Source: Flavobacterium sp. H122 (GTDB lineage: Bacteria > Bacteroidota > Bacteroidia > Flavobacteriales > Flavobacteriaceae). From it: DNA of 64,000 bases. Shown here in pieces: positions 8,891 through 16,463 of the stretch. Position 1 is the first letter of the stretch. Each line of letters opens with the position of its first letter. The stretch is from positions 62,001-126,000 of the forward strand of contig NZ_SJZD01000002.1 in the NCBI RefSeq assembly GCF_004959765.1, in the 5' to 3' direction. A model generated the notes under the pieces. That model was given only the letters and a program-made list of their open reading frames with translations. It was not told the origin of the DNA and did not search any database. A program made the position numbers and the translations under genes.

Positions 8891-10272
8891 AATTGAAAGT
8901 AGATGAATGGAAATGGTTTTTTAATAAATATATAAAGGAAACTTATTACCAGCATTGAAAAAGCTATCCCAAATGCATAACCTTTGTTTTTAAGATTAAT
9001 AAGAAATGCATCATTTTCGTATTTTATCTGAAACCAATCCATGGCAAAAAGAGTTATTCCAAAAGAAATTACAATTTTTATATATCTGAAACTGAAGTTG
9101 CCAAAACCAAATAAAAGAATCTTTTCGTAAAATTGCCCGATTTGATGTAAAGAATTGATCCTGAATAAAAACCAGCCTATTGTTACTAAAGTAAATGTCA
9201 ATAAGGTATTGAGGATTTCGTTTTTTAAATTCCAATTCAATTTTCTAAATGCAACCAATAAAATACCGTGATATAATCCCCATAACAAAAAGTTCCAACC
9301 TGCGCCATGCCATAATCCACCTATCATCATTACCAAAATTAAATTTCTTATTGTTTGATTTTCTCCATTTCTGTTTCCTCCTAAAGGGATGTACAGATAA
9401 TCTTTTAACCAGGATGAAAGAGAAATATGCCAACGTGTCCAAAACTCTTTTATGTTTTTACTAAAGTAAGGTTGTTTGAAATTCTGCATTAATTCAATAC
9501 CAAATAGTTTTCCTAATCCTCTCGCAATATTTGAGTATCCTGCAAAATCAGCATAGATTTGAAACGAAAATAAAATGACGGCACAAGAAATTTCAAAAAA
9601 AGTATATTTTTCAAAATCATAAAAGATTGAATCTACAATTCTTCCGCAGGCATCACCTATCATTACTTTTTGGAATAAACCAATGCTTATAAAATAAAAA
9701 CCTGCTTGTAGTTGGGAATTGCTGGTTTTTAATTGTCCACCTAATTGTGGTAAAAAATATTTTGCTCTTACAATAGGTCCGGCAATCAAAAAAGGGAAAA
9801 AACACATGTACAAACTAAAATCAACAATAGATCTAGTGCTTTTTATGTCATTTCTGTAGATGTCCATTAAGTAACCTATTGCATGAAAAGTATAAAAAGA
9901 AATTCCTATGGGCAGGATAATACCTAAAGTTTTAATACCAATAGTAATATTTACACAACTTGCTAATTCATTGAAATTTTCAATAAAGAAATTGCAATAT
10001 TTGAATACTCCTAAGAGCAATAGATTAGCAGTTATTCCGCCAATGAGCAATGTTTTTTTCTTACTTTTTGAATTTTCAAGTGCAATGCATAAAAAGTAGT
10101 TGATAAATATTGATGCAAGCAGTATAAAAGACCATTTCCATTCCCAATAGGAATAAAAAAACAAACTAATCAGGAACAGAAAGATTTTTTTTAAATCATT
10201 CGACTTTAAAAAGCTATAGACAGGCAGTACTAACGAAAGGAATATCCAAAAAATAAAACTATTGAAAAGCAT
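8887..10272 (-). CDS. MBOAT family O-acyltransferase (AlgI-like)
   Basis: This 461-residue polytopic membrane protein has the AlgI-type MBOAT signatures: QIYADFAGYSNIARG (about 238-252), FWTRWHISLSSWLKDYLYIP with His282, and GGLWHGAGWNF with the invariant catalytic-type His322. It would move acyl groups, probably acetyl, from the cytoplasm to an extracytoplasmic acceptor. The downstream SGNH protein overlaps its end by 4 bases and is the expected partner. A beta-lactamase-fold hydrolase gene lies 5 bases upstream, so the three form one operon. Possible roles include exopolysaccharide or cell-wall O-acylation. Confidence 0.92.
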   Translation of the reverse strand: MLFNSFIFWIFLSLVLPVYSFLKSNDLKKIFLFLISLFFYSYWEWKWSFILLASIFINYFLCIALENSKSKKKTLLIGGITANLLLLGVFKYCNFFIENFNELASCVNITIGIKTLGIILPIGISFYTFHAIGYLMDIYRNDIKSTRSIVDFSLYMCFFPFLIAGPIVRAKYFLPQLGGQLKTSNSQLQAGFYFISIGLFQKVMIGDACGRIVDSIFYDFEKYTFFEISCAVILFSFQIYADFAGYSNIARGLGKLFGIELMQNFKQPYFSKNIKEFWTRWHISLSSWLKDYLYIPLGGNRNGENQTIRNLILVMMIGGLWHGAGWNFLLWGLYHGILLVAFRKLNWNLKNEILNTLLTFTLVTIGWFLFRINSLHQIGQFYEKILLFGFGNFSFRYIKIVISFGITLFAMDWFQIKYENDAFLINLKNKGYAFGIAFSMLVISFLYIFIKKPFPFIYFQF

Positions 10273-10277
10273 TTAAT

Positions 10278-11618
10278 TTATTTTTTTATGCTTCCAAGAA
10301 TTTCTTTTACCAACTCATTCAAATCTATATGATCATACCCCAAGCGCACTACTACCACGTCATGTGAAGGAATTATGAATACACGTTGTCCCTGAAAACC
10401 ATCGGCGTAATAAATATCTTTCGGGCAATCCGGCATTTTTCCACCCGCATTTAACCAGAATTGTGCTCCGTATTGATTTTCTGAAGTCGGGGTAGGAGTG
10501 GCTACATATTTTGACCAGGTTGGATCAAACAATTGTTCGCCGTTCCAGTTTCCTTTGTGCAGGTATAACAATCCAAATTTCGCCCAATCACGCGCATTTG
10601 CCCATGCATAAGATGATCCAATGTAATTTCCAGCCAAATCAGCTTCAACCAACATCGAGTGCATCCCCATTTTATCAATTAAGGCACTATACCAAAAATC
10701 CAAATATTCCTGATGCGTTTTAAATTGTTTTCTGATAATTCCTGATAATAAATTGGTAGTTCCCGAAGAATAATTCCATGTCGCATTAGGTTTTCCAATC
10801 AACGGTTTATTGATTTGTGATTTACTCATATCACTCTCCTGAAAAAGCATTCTTGTTACATCAGAGATTTCGTTGTAGTTTTCATCCCATTCCAATCCTG
10901 AATTCATCTGTAAAAGATTATGAATGGTGATGTTTTTTCTTGAATCATTCTTCCATTCGGCAATAGGAGCGGTTTGATTTATATTAAGTCTGCCTTGTTT
11001 TTGTAAAATACCAAAAAAAGTAGAAGTTATACTTTTAGTCATCGACCACCCAATCAGTTTTGAATCTTTTGAGAAACCGGGAGCATATTTTTCGGCTATA
11101 ATCTGATCTTTGTAAACAACAACTACTGCTCGTGTGCATTTTTTACCTTTATCATTGGGTTCAAAAGCCTGATCAACTGCTTTGTTTAATCGGTTGTAAT
11201 CAATATTGGTAAAAGTTGGTTTTATAGGTTCGCCGTCACCATAAGGAAAAGGGATGGTTGTGTTTGTTGTAAAACTTCTTTTAGGAACCAGATAAGGTTT
11301 TGAAGGATCATAATCATCATTAACTAAAACAGCACCCAGACCTTCGCGATATACCGCTTTTCTGTTTTTAAAGCCATATACCGATGCTTCAGCCACTTTT
11401 TCTGTTTCCAGGATTTTGTTATCGGCTAATTCAAGAAGATCAATATCATTGTCACCTTTTTCAATAACCTCCAAGGGACGGTTGTCTAAAAAATGACCCG
11501 AAGCAACACTTTTTGCTGAAAAGCCCGAAATCAAATCCAGTTTTGGATAATTCATGTAAAAAGCAGTACCTAAAATACTGATAATTACTAATGCCGAATA
11601 ACCTAGAATTTTTTTCAT
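10278..11618 (-). CDS. Class C beta-lactamase-like serine hydrolase
   Basis: This 446-residue protein has an N-terminal membrane anchor or signal (residues 5-24) and a beta-lactamase/DD-peptidase fold. The nucleophile motif is SMTK (Ser192, Lys195). The second motif reads YSS (Tyr283) rather than the YxN of true class C enzymes. The third KTG-type motif is replaced, so antibiotic hydrolysis is unlikely. Such proteins often act as esterases or on modified peptidoglycan. Start at 11618 gives a good signal sequence. It is followed after 5 bases by the MBOAT gene, suggesting it works on the same acylated envelope substrate; this is inference. Confidence 0.87.
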   Translation of the reverse strand: MKKILGYSALVIISILGTAFYMNYPKLDLISGFSAKSVASGHFLDNRPLEVIEKGDNDIDLLELADNKILETEKVAEASVYGFKNRKAVYREGLGAVLVNDDYDPSKPYLVPKRSFTTNTTIPFPYGDGEPIKPTFTNIDYNRLNKAVDQAFEPNDKGKKCTRAVVVVYKDQIIAEKYAPGFSKDSKLIGWSMTKSITSTFFGILQKQGRLNINQTAPIAEWKNDSRKNITIHNLLQMNSGLEWDENYNEISDVTRMLFQESDMSKSQINKPLIGKPNATWNYSSGTTNLLSGIIRKQFKTHQEYLDFWYSALIDKMGMHSMLVEADLAGNYIGSSYAWANARDWAKFGLLYLHKGNWNGEQLFDPTWSKYVATPTPTSENQYGAQFWLNAGGKMPDCPKDIYYADGFQGQRVFIIPSHDVVVVRLGYDHIDLNELVKEILGSIKK

Positions 11619-11809
11619 GATGATGATTTTTATGCAAGTTAAGTATTTGACTTTAATGTTGTATAGAAAGTCATTTCATTTTTGTGGAAAAAACCACCAT
11701 TGAAATAAGGTTTTGTAGTTTTTTATTGTGCTATTTTATCTATTAAATTATAATTATACTATTATCAAAAAACTTTATTAATTGTTTCGTGTATTCCTTT
11801 GTAAATAAC

Positions 11810-11817
11810 TACTTTTG
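11810..11817 (+). promoter_or_regulatory. -7 promoter element for sufS
   Basis: TACTTTTG matches TAnnTTTG, 23 bases before the sufS start. It gives the second half of the suf cluster its own promoter. The rest of the 222-base spacer (11619-11840) is AT-rich with no other recognised element. Confidence 0.6.
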
Positions 11818-11840
11818 TATTTAGAATTTTTCTAAATAAT

Positions 11841-13055
11841 ATGTTTGATATTCAAAAAGTTAGAGCTGATTTTCCAATTTTAACCCAAAAAGTAAACGGA
11901 AAATCATTAATATATTTCGACAACGGTGCTACTTCTCAAAAACCTAAAGTAGTTATCGATGCTATTTCTAAATACTACGAGGAGATTAATGCCAATATCC
12001 ATCGTGGTGTACATACATTGAGCCAACTCGCGACCGATGCTTATGAGGAATCACGCGAAAAAGTCAGAAATCACATCAATGCCAAAGAAGTTTATGAAGT
12101 AATTTTTACTTCGGGAACTACGCAGGGAATTAATTTGGTGGCAAGCGGAATGGCTTCGTTGGTTAAGGCTGGTGATGAGGTGATGGTTTCTGCGGTGGAG
12201 CATCATAGTAATATAGTTCCTTGGCAATTTTTATGTGAAAGAACAGGAGCAAAGTTGGTGGTTATTCCAATGAATGAAAAGGGGGAATTGGTGATGTCAG
12301 AATATGACCGATTACTTTCCGAAAAAACTAAAATTGTTGCCGTAAATCATATTTCAAATGCATTAGGAACAATTAATCCTATCGACTATATCATTAAAAG
12401 AGCACATGAAGTAGGTGCCGCTGTTTTGGTTGACGGTGCACAAGCTACACCGCATTTAAAACCGGATGTTCAGGCATTGGATTGTGATTTTTATGTGTTT
12501 TCAGGACATAAGATTTGCGGGCCAACGGGTGTTGGAATCTTATACGGTAAAGAAGAATGGCTGAATAAGTTGCCTCCTTATATGGGTGGTGGAGAAATGA
12601 TCAAAGAAGTGACTTTCGAAAAAACCACTTATGCCGATTTGCCACATAAATTTGAAGCAGGTACACCTAATATTGCTGATGGAATTGTTTTAGGCACGGC
12701 TATCGATTATTTAAATGAAATCGGTTTTGAAAATATTCAAAAACAGGAAAAAGAATTGTTAGCTTACGCAACAGAAAAACTTTTAGAAATCGAAGGGTTA
12801 AAGATTTACGGAACTTCAGAAAACAAAACGTCGGTAGTGTCTTTTAATATAGAAGGGATTCATCCCTACGATATTGGAACAATTATTGATAAATTAGGTA
12901 TAGCAGTTAGAACTGGTCATCATTGCGCCCAGCCTATCATGAATTATTTTGGAATTCCTGGTACCATCAGAGCGAGTTTTTCGTTTTATAATACAAAAGA
13001 AGAAATTGATACCTTTGTGGAAGCTGTTAAAAAAGCTAAAATGATGCTTTCTTAA
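11841..13055 (+). CDS. sufS: Cysteine desulfurase SufS
   Basis: This 404-residue PLP enzyme removes sulfur from cysteine, giving alanine and an enzyme persulfide, and feeds the SufBCD scaffold. The PLP lysine is Lys224 in SGHKICGPTG. The catalytic cysteine is Cys362 in RTGHHCAQP, the group II (SufS) type context. Other conserved pieces are HRGVHTLS near 54-61 and the PLP-binding ASGMASLVKAGD-VEHHSN region at 101-124. Length and motifs are complete. It heads the second suf segment: lipoprotein, sufE, GxxExxY, sufT, DUF2480. Confidence 0.97.
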   Translation: MFDIQKVRADFPILTQKVNGKSLIYFDNGATSQKPKVVIDAISKYYEEINANIHRGVHTLSQLATDAYEESREKVRNHINAKEVYEVIFTSGTTQGINLVASGMASLVKAGDEVMVSAVEHHSNIVPWQFLCERTGAKLVVIPMNEKGELVMSEYDRLLSEKTKIVAVNHISNALGTINPIDYIIKRAHEVGAAVLVDGAQATPHLKPDVQALDCDFYVFSGHKICGPTGVGILYGKEEWLNKLPPYMGGGEMIKEVTFEKTTYADLPHKFEAGTPNIADGIVLGTAIDYLNEIGFENIQKQEKELLAYATEKLLEIEGLKIYGTSENKTSVVSFNIEGIHPYDIGTIIDKLGIAVRTGHHCAQPIMNYFGIPGTIRASFSFYNTKEEIDTFVEAVKKAKMMLS

Positions 13056-13070
13056 TTTAAACTTTTGATT

Positions 13071-13598
13071 ATGAAAAATGTAGCACTTATTTTGTTTTCA
13101 GTATTTACGATGTTGCTTTCATGCAAATGTAAAAAAGCCGTAACCGAAGCGGATTCTGTGAAGACTGTTTCAGATACATCAGTAAATGCTGATTCTTCTT
13201 CGGCATTAGTAGCTAATCTTAACGATTCATCACCAATGCAGGAATCAACTATTGTGGAATACACCGCTAATACAAGAGGTTATCATTTGAAAATCAAACT
13301 CACTCAAAATGAATTGGCTTATACAAATCAAAGGGATTCCAATGAGTTTACAAAAGTTTCTCTGACAGATGCTCAAAAGGCAGAATTACAAAAGCTTTTG
13401 AAAGAAATAAAAGCAGAAAAAATTAGTGAATTAAAAGCACCTACTCAAAAACGTTTGTATGATGGTGCTGCACACGCTGATTTAACTATTACTGTTAATG
13501 GTAACAGCTATCATTCGGCTGGTTTTGATCATGGATACCCGCCGGCACAGATTGAAAAATTTATAAATAAGTTAGTTTCTTATACAGAGCAGAATTAA
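13071..13598 (+). CDS. Hypothetical lipoprotein in the suf cluster
   Basis: The ATG at 13071 gives a 175-residue protein. A TTG two codons upstream is in frame but less likely. The N-terminus MKNVALILFSVFTMLLSC is a lipoprotein signal with Cys18 in an LLSC lipobox. A low-complexity Ser/Ala/Asp segment (23-60) probably acts as a tether. The globular C-terminal part contains LKIKLTQNELAYTNQ and a HADLTITVNGNSYHSAGFDHG motif. I do not recognise the domain. It sits between sufS (15 bases) and sufE (1 base), so it is co-transcribed with them, but an outer-envelope lipoprotein has no obvious place in Fe-S assembly. Confidence 0.82.
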   Translation: MKNVALILFSVFTMLLSCKCKKAVTEADSVKTVSDTSVNADSSSALVANLNDSSPMQESTIVEYTANTRGYHLKIKLTQNELAYTNQRDSNEFTKVSLTDAQKAELQKLLKEIKAEKISELKAPTQKRLYDGAAHADLTITVNGNSYHSAGFDHGYPPAQIEKFINKLVSYTEQN

Positions 13599-13599
13599 A

Positions 13600-14019
13600 A
13601 TGACAATAGAAGAAATTCAAAATGAAATCGTTGACGAATTTTCAATGTTTGACGATTGGATGCAAAGATATGAATACATCATCGAATTGGGAAAATCACT
13701 TCCTTTAATTGATGAGCAATACAAAACTGATGAAAATATCATCAAAGGATGCCAGTCTAAAGTTTGGGTACATGCTGAAGAAAATGGCGGTAATATTGTT
13801 TTTACTGCTGACAGCGATGCTATTTTGACTAAAGGAATCATTGGAATTTTAGTCCGTACTTTTTCTAATCAGCCTGCACAGGCAATTCTTGAGGCAAAAA
13901 CCAATTTTATTGACGAAATAGGTTTAAAAGAGCATTTATCACCCACTCGTGCCAACGGATTAGTGTCAATGATAAAACAGATTAAAATGTATGCATTGGC
14001 TTTTCAAAGCAGGACATAG
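13600..14019 (+). CDS. sufE: Cysteine desulfuration protein SufE
   Basis: This 139-residue protein accepts persulfide sulfur from SufS and passes it to SufB. The acceptor cysteine is Cys51 in IIKGCQSKVW, the same sequence context and position as in characterised SufE proteins. The fold continues with the GIIGILVRTFSNQPA helix and the C-terminal LSPTRANGLVSMIKQIK motif. It begins 1 base after the lipoprotein stop. The downstream operon member sufT is separated from it by an inserted GxxExxY gene with flanking repeats. Confidence 0.95.
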   Translation: MTIEEIQNEIVDEFSMFDDWMQRYEYIIELGKSLPLIDEQYKTDENIIKGCQSKVWVHAEENGGNIVFTADSDAILTKGIIGILVRTFSNQPAQAILEAKTNFIDEIGLKEHLSPTRANGLVSMIKQIKMYALAFQSRT

Positions 14020-14029
14020 TTTAATCAAC

Positions 14030-14056
14030 CATATAAGCCATATAAGTAATATAAGA
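14030..14056 (+). repeat. Three tandem 9-bp units upstream of the GxxExxY gene
   Basis: CATATAAGC, CATATAAGT and AATATAAGA follow each other with exact 9-base periodicity just after sufE. Reverse-complement versions of the same word flank the other end of the GxxExxY gene at 14501-14528. Confidence 0.8.
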
Positions 14057-14087
14057 ATCATGCGAAACAAATTAAATATAAGCCAAA

Positions 14088-14507
14088 ATGAAATTATCGA
14101 AAAATTACTTAAAAGATTTAGTTTATCAAGTTAACGGAGTGGCTATTGAAGTCCACAAACATTTAGGACCCGGACTTTTAGAGAGTGTTTATCATAAATG
14201 TTTAAAGAAAGAATTAGAATTAAGAAATATTAGTTTTGTTTCCGAATTTAAAATTCCAATACATTATAAAGGCCTTGAAGTAGAGACAGATTTAAGATTG
14301 GATTTATTAATTGAAGATGTTTTGGTTGTTGAATTGAAAGCAGTTGAATTCATTTTACCAGTTCATGAAGCTCAAATTCTTACTTACATGAAACTTTTAG
14401 AAAAACCAAAGGGACTATTGATTAACTTTAATGTTTCGAGTATTTTTTATGAGGGCCAAAGAACATTTGTAAATGAATTATATAGAAATTTAGAAGAAAG
14501 CTTATAA
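14088..14507 (+). CDS. GxxExxY family protein
   Basis: This 139-residue protein carries the family-naming motif as GLLESVY (Gly29, Glu32, Tyr35), within HLGPGLLESVYHKCLKKEL. It also has a PD-(D/E)xK-nuclease-like core: the Asp in LRLDLLIEDVLVVELKAVE followed by ELK. The family is common in Bacteroidota and its function is not established; a nuclease-type fold is inferred. It sits between sufE and sufT, bounded on both sides by inverted arrays of a CATATAAG-like 9-mer. It therefore looks like a unit inserted into the suf operon rather than part of it. Confidence 0.9.
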   Translation: MKLSKNYLKDLVYQVNGVAIEVHKHLGPGLLESVYHKCLKKELELRNISFVSEFKIPIHYKGLEVETDLRLDLLIEDVLVVELKAVEFILPVHEAQILTYMKLLEKPKGLLINFNVSSIFYEGQRTFVNELYRNLEESL

Positions 14508-14528
14508 GGACTTATGTGACTTATATGT
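14501..14528 (-). repeat. Inverted 9-bp units downstream of the GxxExxY gene
   Basis: CTTATAAGGA, CTTATGTGA and CTTATATGT are reverse complements, with small changes, of the CATATAAG units at 14030-14056. They overlap the last codons of the GxxExxY gene. Together the two arrays form inverted borders. Confidence 0.75.
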
Positions 14529-14545
14529 TTCAATAAAAATAGAAT

Positions 14546-14869
14546 ATGGAAGAATATAACGATAACATCAATTTAGGAGAACAGGTTGTAAGAATTTTAA
14601 AAACTATTTATGACCCGGAAATCCCTGTGGATATTTATGAATTGGGATTGATTTACGACGTGTATGTAAATGAAGACATGGACGTGAAAATCCTGATGAC
14701 ATTAACTTCACCTAATTGCCCTGTGGCTGAAACATTGCCTAACGAAGTAAAAGAAAAAATTGAAAAAATCGGCGATGTAAAAGCCTGTGAGGTAGAAATC
14801 ACTTTTGATCCGCCTTGGACCAAAGATTTAATGAGTGAAGAAGCCAAATTGGAATTAGGAATGCTTTAA
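14546..14869 (+). CDS. sufT: SufT-type Fe-S maturation protein (DUF59/MIP18)
   Basis: This 107-residue protein is a stand-alone DUF59 domain. The N-terminal conserved stretch is DPEIPVDIYELGLIYDV (about 23-39), and the cysteine-bearing motif is LTSPNCPVAETLP with Cys58. Proteins of this type assist maturation of Fe-S proteins under high demand. Its place after sufE, and before the other suf-linked gene DUF2480, supports the role. It is also known as PaaD-like/YitW-like in some annotations. Confidence 0.92.
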   Translation: MEEYNDNINLGEQVVRILKTIYDPEIPVDIYELGLIYDVYVNEDMDVKILMTLTSPNCPVAETLPNEVKEKIEKIGDVKACEVEITFDPPWTKDLMSEEAKLELGML

Positions 14870-14877
14870 TTTTTTAT

Positions 14878-14947
14878 AGTATTCAGTTTACAGTATTCAG
14901 AAGACAGTTTGGTCACCTGAATACTGTGCACTGTAAACCGTAAACTA
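14878..14947. repeat. Imperfect palindromic intergenic repeat (TATTCAG type)
   Basis: CAGTATTCAG (14891-14900) pairs perfectly with CTGAATACTG (14917-14926). Outer TTTAC/GTAAA words extend the palindrome with a bulge. It fills the spacer between sufT and the DUF2480 gene. Related words occur at 47.5 and 50.2 kb. Confidence 0.75.
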
Positions 14948-14952
14948 AAAAG

Positions 14953-15459
14953 ATGGAAGAAATTGTAAACAAAGTTGCATCAAGTTCGCTGGTCGTTTTC
15001 GATTTGGAAGATTACTATCAAGCAGGTGTACGTACACAAATTGATATTTCACAATGGCTTATTGAAGGTTTTTTGTTGAAAGAAAAAGATTTTAGGGAGG
15101 CTTTAAAAAATCATGATTGGTTACAGTACCAAAATCAGTTTGTTGCGATTCATTGTTCTACAGATGCTATTTTACCGGCTTGGGCTTCAATTTTAGTGGC
15201 TTCTTATGTTGCACCCTTTGCGAAAAAGGTTGTTCTTGGAACTCTTACCGATTTAGAAACTTCTATTTATGAATCGGAAATTGCTTCTGTAGACTTTACA
15301 CAATACAAAGACAAGCCTGTTATTTTAAAAGGCTGTTCTAAAAAACCAGTTCCGGAATCGGCTTATATTTTGGCTATACAAAAACTACAAGAGTACGCTA
15401 AGAGCGTTATGTATGGTGAAGCTTGTTCGGCTGTACCAATCTACAAATCAAAAAGATAG
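14953..15459 (+). CDS. DUF2480 family protein
   Basis: This 168-residue protein has the hallmarks of DUF2480, a family found almost only in Bacteroidota and regularly adjacent to suf genes. It contains the N-terminal VVFDLEDYY, the central HCSTDAILPAWASILVASYV, and ILKGCSKKPVPESAYI near the C-terminus. There are no membrane segments, so it should be cytoplasmic. The repeated genomic association with sufE/sufT suggests a link to Fe-S assembly, but no biochemical role is known to me. Separated from sufT by the palindromic repeat at 14878-14947. Confidence 0.9.
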   Translation: MEEIVNKVASSSLVVFDLEDYYQAGVRTQIDISQWLIEGFLLKEKDFREALKNHDWLQYQNQFVAIHCSTDAILPAWASILVASYVAPFAKKVVLGTLTDLETSIYESEIASVDFTQYKDKPVILKGCSKKPVPESAYILAIQKLQEYAKSVMYGEACSAVPIYKSKR

Positions 15460-15471
15460 GATTTTATTTCA

Positions 15472-15479
15472 TAAATTTG
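15472..15479 (+). promoter_or_regulatory. -7 promoter element
   Basis: TAAATTTG matches TAnnTTTG, 22 bases before the DUF3078 gene, indicating a transcription start separate from the suf genes. Confidence 0.6.
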
Positions 15480-15501
15480 TGTAAATCAAAACACACAAAC
15501 T

Positions 15502-16392
15502 ATGAAAAAAGAAGCTTTAATGCTGTTGCTGTTTCTGGCAACAGTATATTCTTTTGCACAAGGAAGTGAAAAAGAACTCATCAATAAAACTTCTGCTACG
15601 GAAGCCAAGGCCAAAGATACTACCAACATGGGCTGGAAAAAAGCAGGTAATTTTGTTCTCTTGTTTAATCAATCTGCTTTTAATAATGACTGGCGTGCCG
15701 GTGGTACTTCCAATATGGCTGGAAACATAGGGCTGAACTATGATTTCAATTATAAAACTCCCCAAATGATTTGGGATAATAAACTGATAGTGGCTTATGG
15801 TTTGACCAAGCTTAAAGGAGCCGACGTACAAAAATCAGATGACCGGTTAATGTTCACCTCTATACTTGGAAAAAAAGCTTCCGGTTATTGGTTCTATTCG
15901 GCTTTTTTAGATTTTAAAACACAAATGGATTCAGGGTTTGATCCAAATCGAGTAAAAATATCACATTTTATGTCCCCTGCATATTTGCAGGCCGGACCGG
16001 GAATGCTTTGGAAAAAACATGATAATTTAAAGGTGAATTTTGCACCGGCGACTTCCCGCTTAATATATGTACATAAACATTTTACCGAGTTAGCGCCCTC
16101 TTTTGGTGTTGAGCAGGGAGAAATTACCCGATTTGAATTTGGAGCCGGAATACAAGGGTATTATAAGTTTAAAATAATGGAAAACATTACTTGGGAGAAT
16201 ATTTTGAATTTGTATTCCAATTATTTGGACAAACCTCAAAATGTTGACATCGATTATCAGGCTAATTTAGTGATGAAAGTCAATAAATATATTTCAACCA
16301 ATTTGGCTTTTCAGGCCATATATGATGATAATGCAGTGGGAGCATTCCAAATCAGAGAAGTATTTGGATTGGGTTTCAATTATGGGTTTTAA
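15502..16392 (+). CDS. DUF3078 family outer-membrane-type protein
   Basis: The 296-residue protein has a signal peptide ending SFAQ (about residue 20). Its mature sequence is a beta-rich DUF3078 domain, with W-G-WKKAG..LLFNQSAFNNDW at the start, repeated DxRLMFTSILGKKASG-like strands, and an aromatic C-terminus ending GLGFNYGF. This pattern suggests a beta-barrel in the outer membrane. The family is restricted to Bacteroidota and its function is unknown. Own promoter upstream, strong terminator downstream. Confidence 0.88.
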   Translation: MKKEALMLLLFLATVYSFAQGSEKELINKTSATEAKAKDTTNMGWKKAGNFVLLFNQSAFNNDWRAGGTSNMAGNIGLNYDFNYKTPQMIWDNKLIVAYGLTKLKGADVQKSDDRLMFTSILGKKASGYWFYSAFLDFKTQMDSGFDPNRVKISHFMSPAYLQAGPGMLWKKHDNLKVNFAPATSRLIYVHKHFTELAPSFGVEQGEITRFEFGAGIQGYYKFKIMENITWENILNLYSNYLDKPQNVDIDYQANLVMKVNKYISTNLAFQAIYDDNAVGAFQIREVFGLGFNYGF

Positions 16393-16405
16393 CAGATAAA
16401 TTGAT

Positions 16406-16463
16406 AAAAAAATGTTGCCATCGTACTCCAGCAGGCTCAGTATATCAGGCAACATTTTTTTTT
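16406..16463. terminator. Bidirectional terminator with long loop
   Basis: An A-rich left arm ending ATGTTGCC (to 16419) pairs with GGCAACAT (16448-16455), followed by nine T. The loop is 28 bases. The hflX stop codon (minus strand, 16462-16464) lies in the T tract. Confidence 0.8.

Noticed and set aside
10278..11618. Antibiotic-resistance beta-lactamase
   Set aside because: The second motif is YSS rather than YxN and the KTG triad is absent. The operon context points to an envelope hydrolase.
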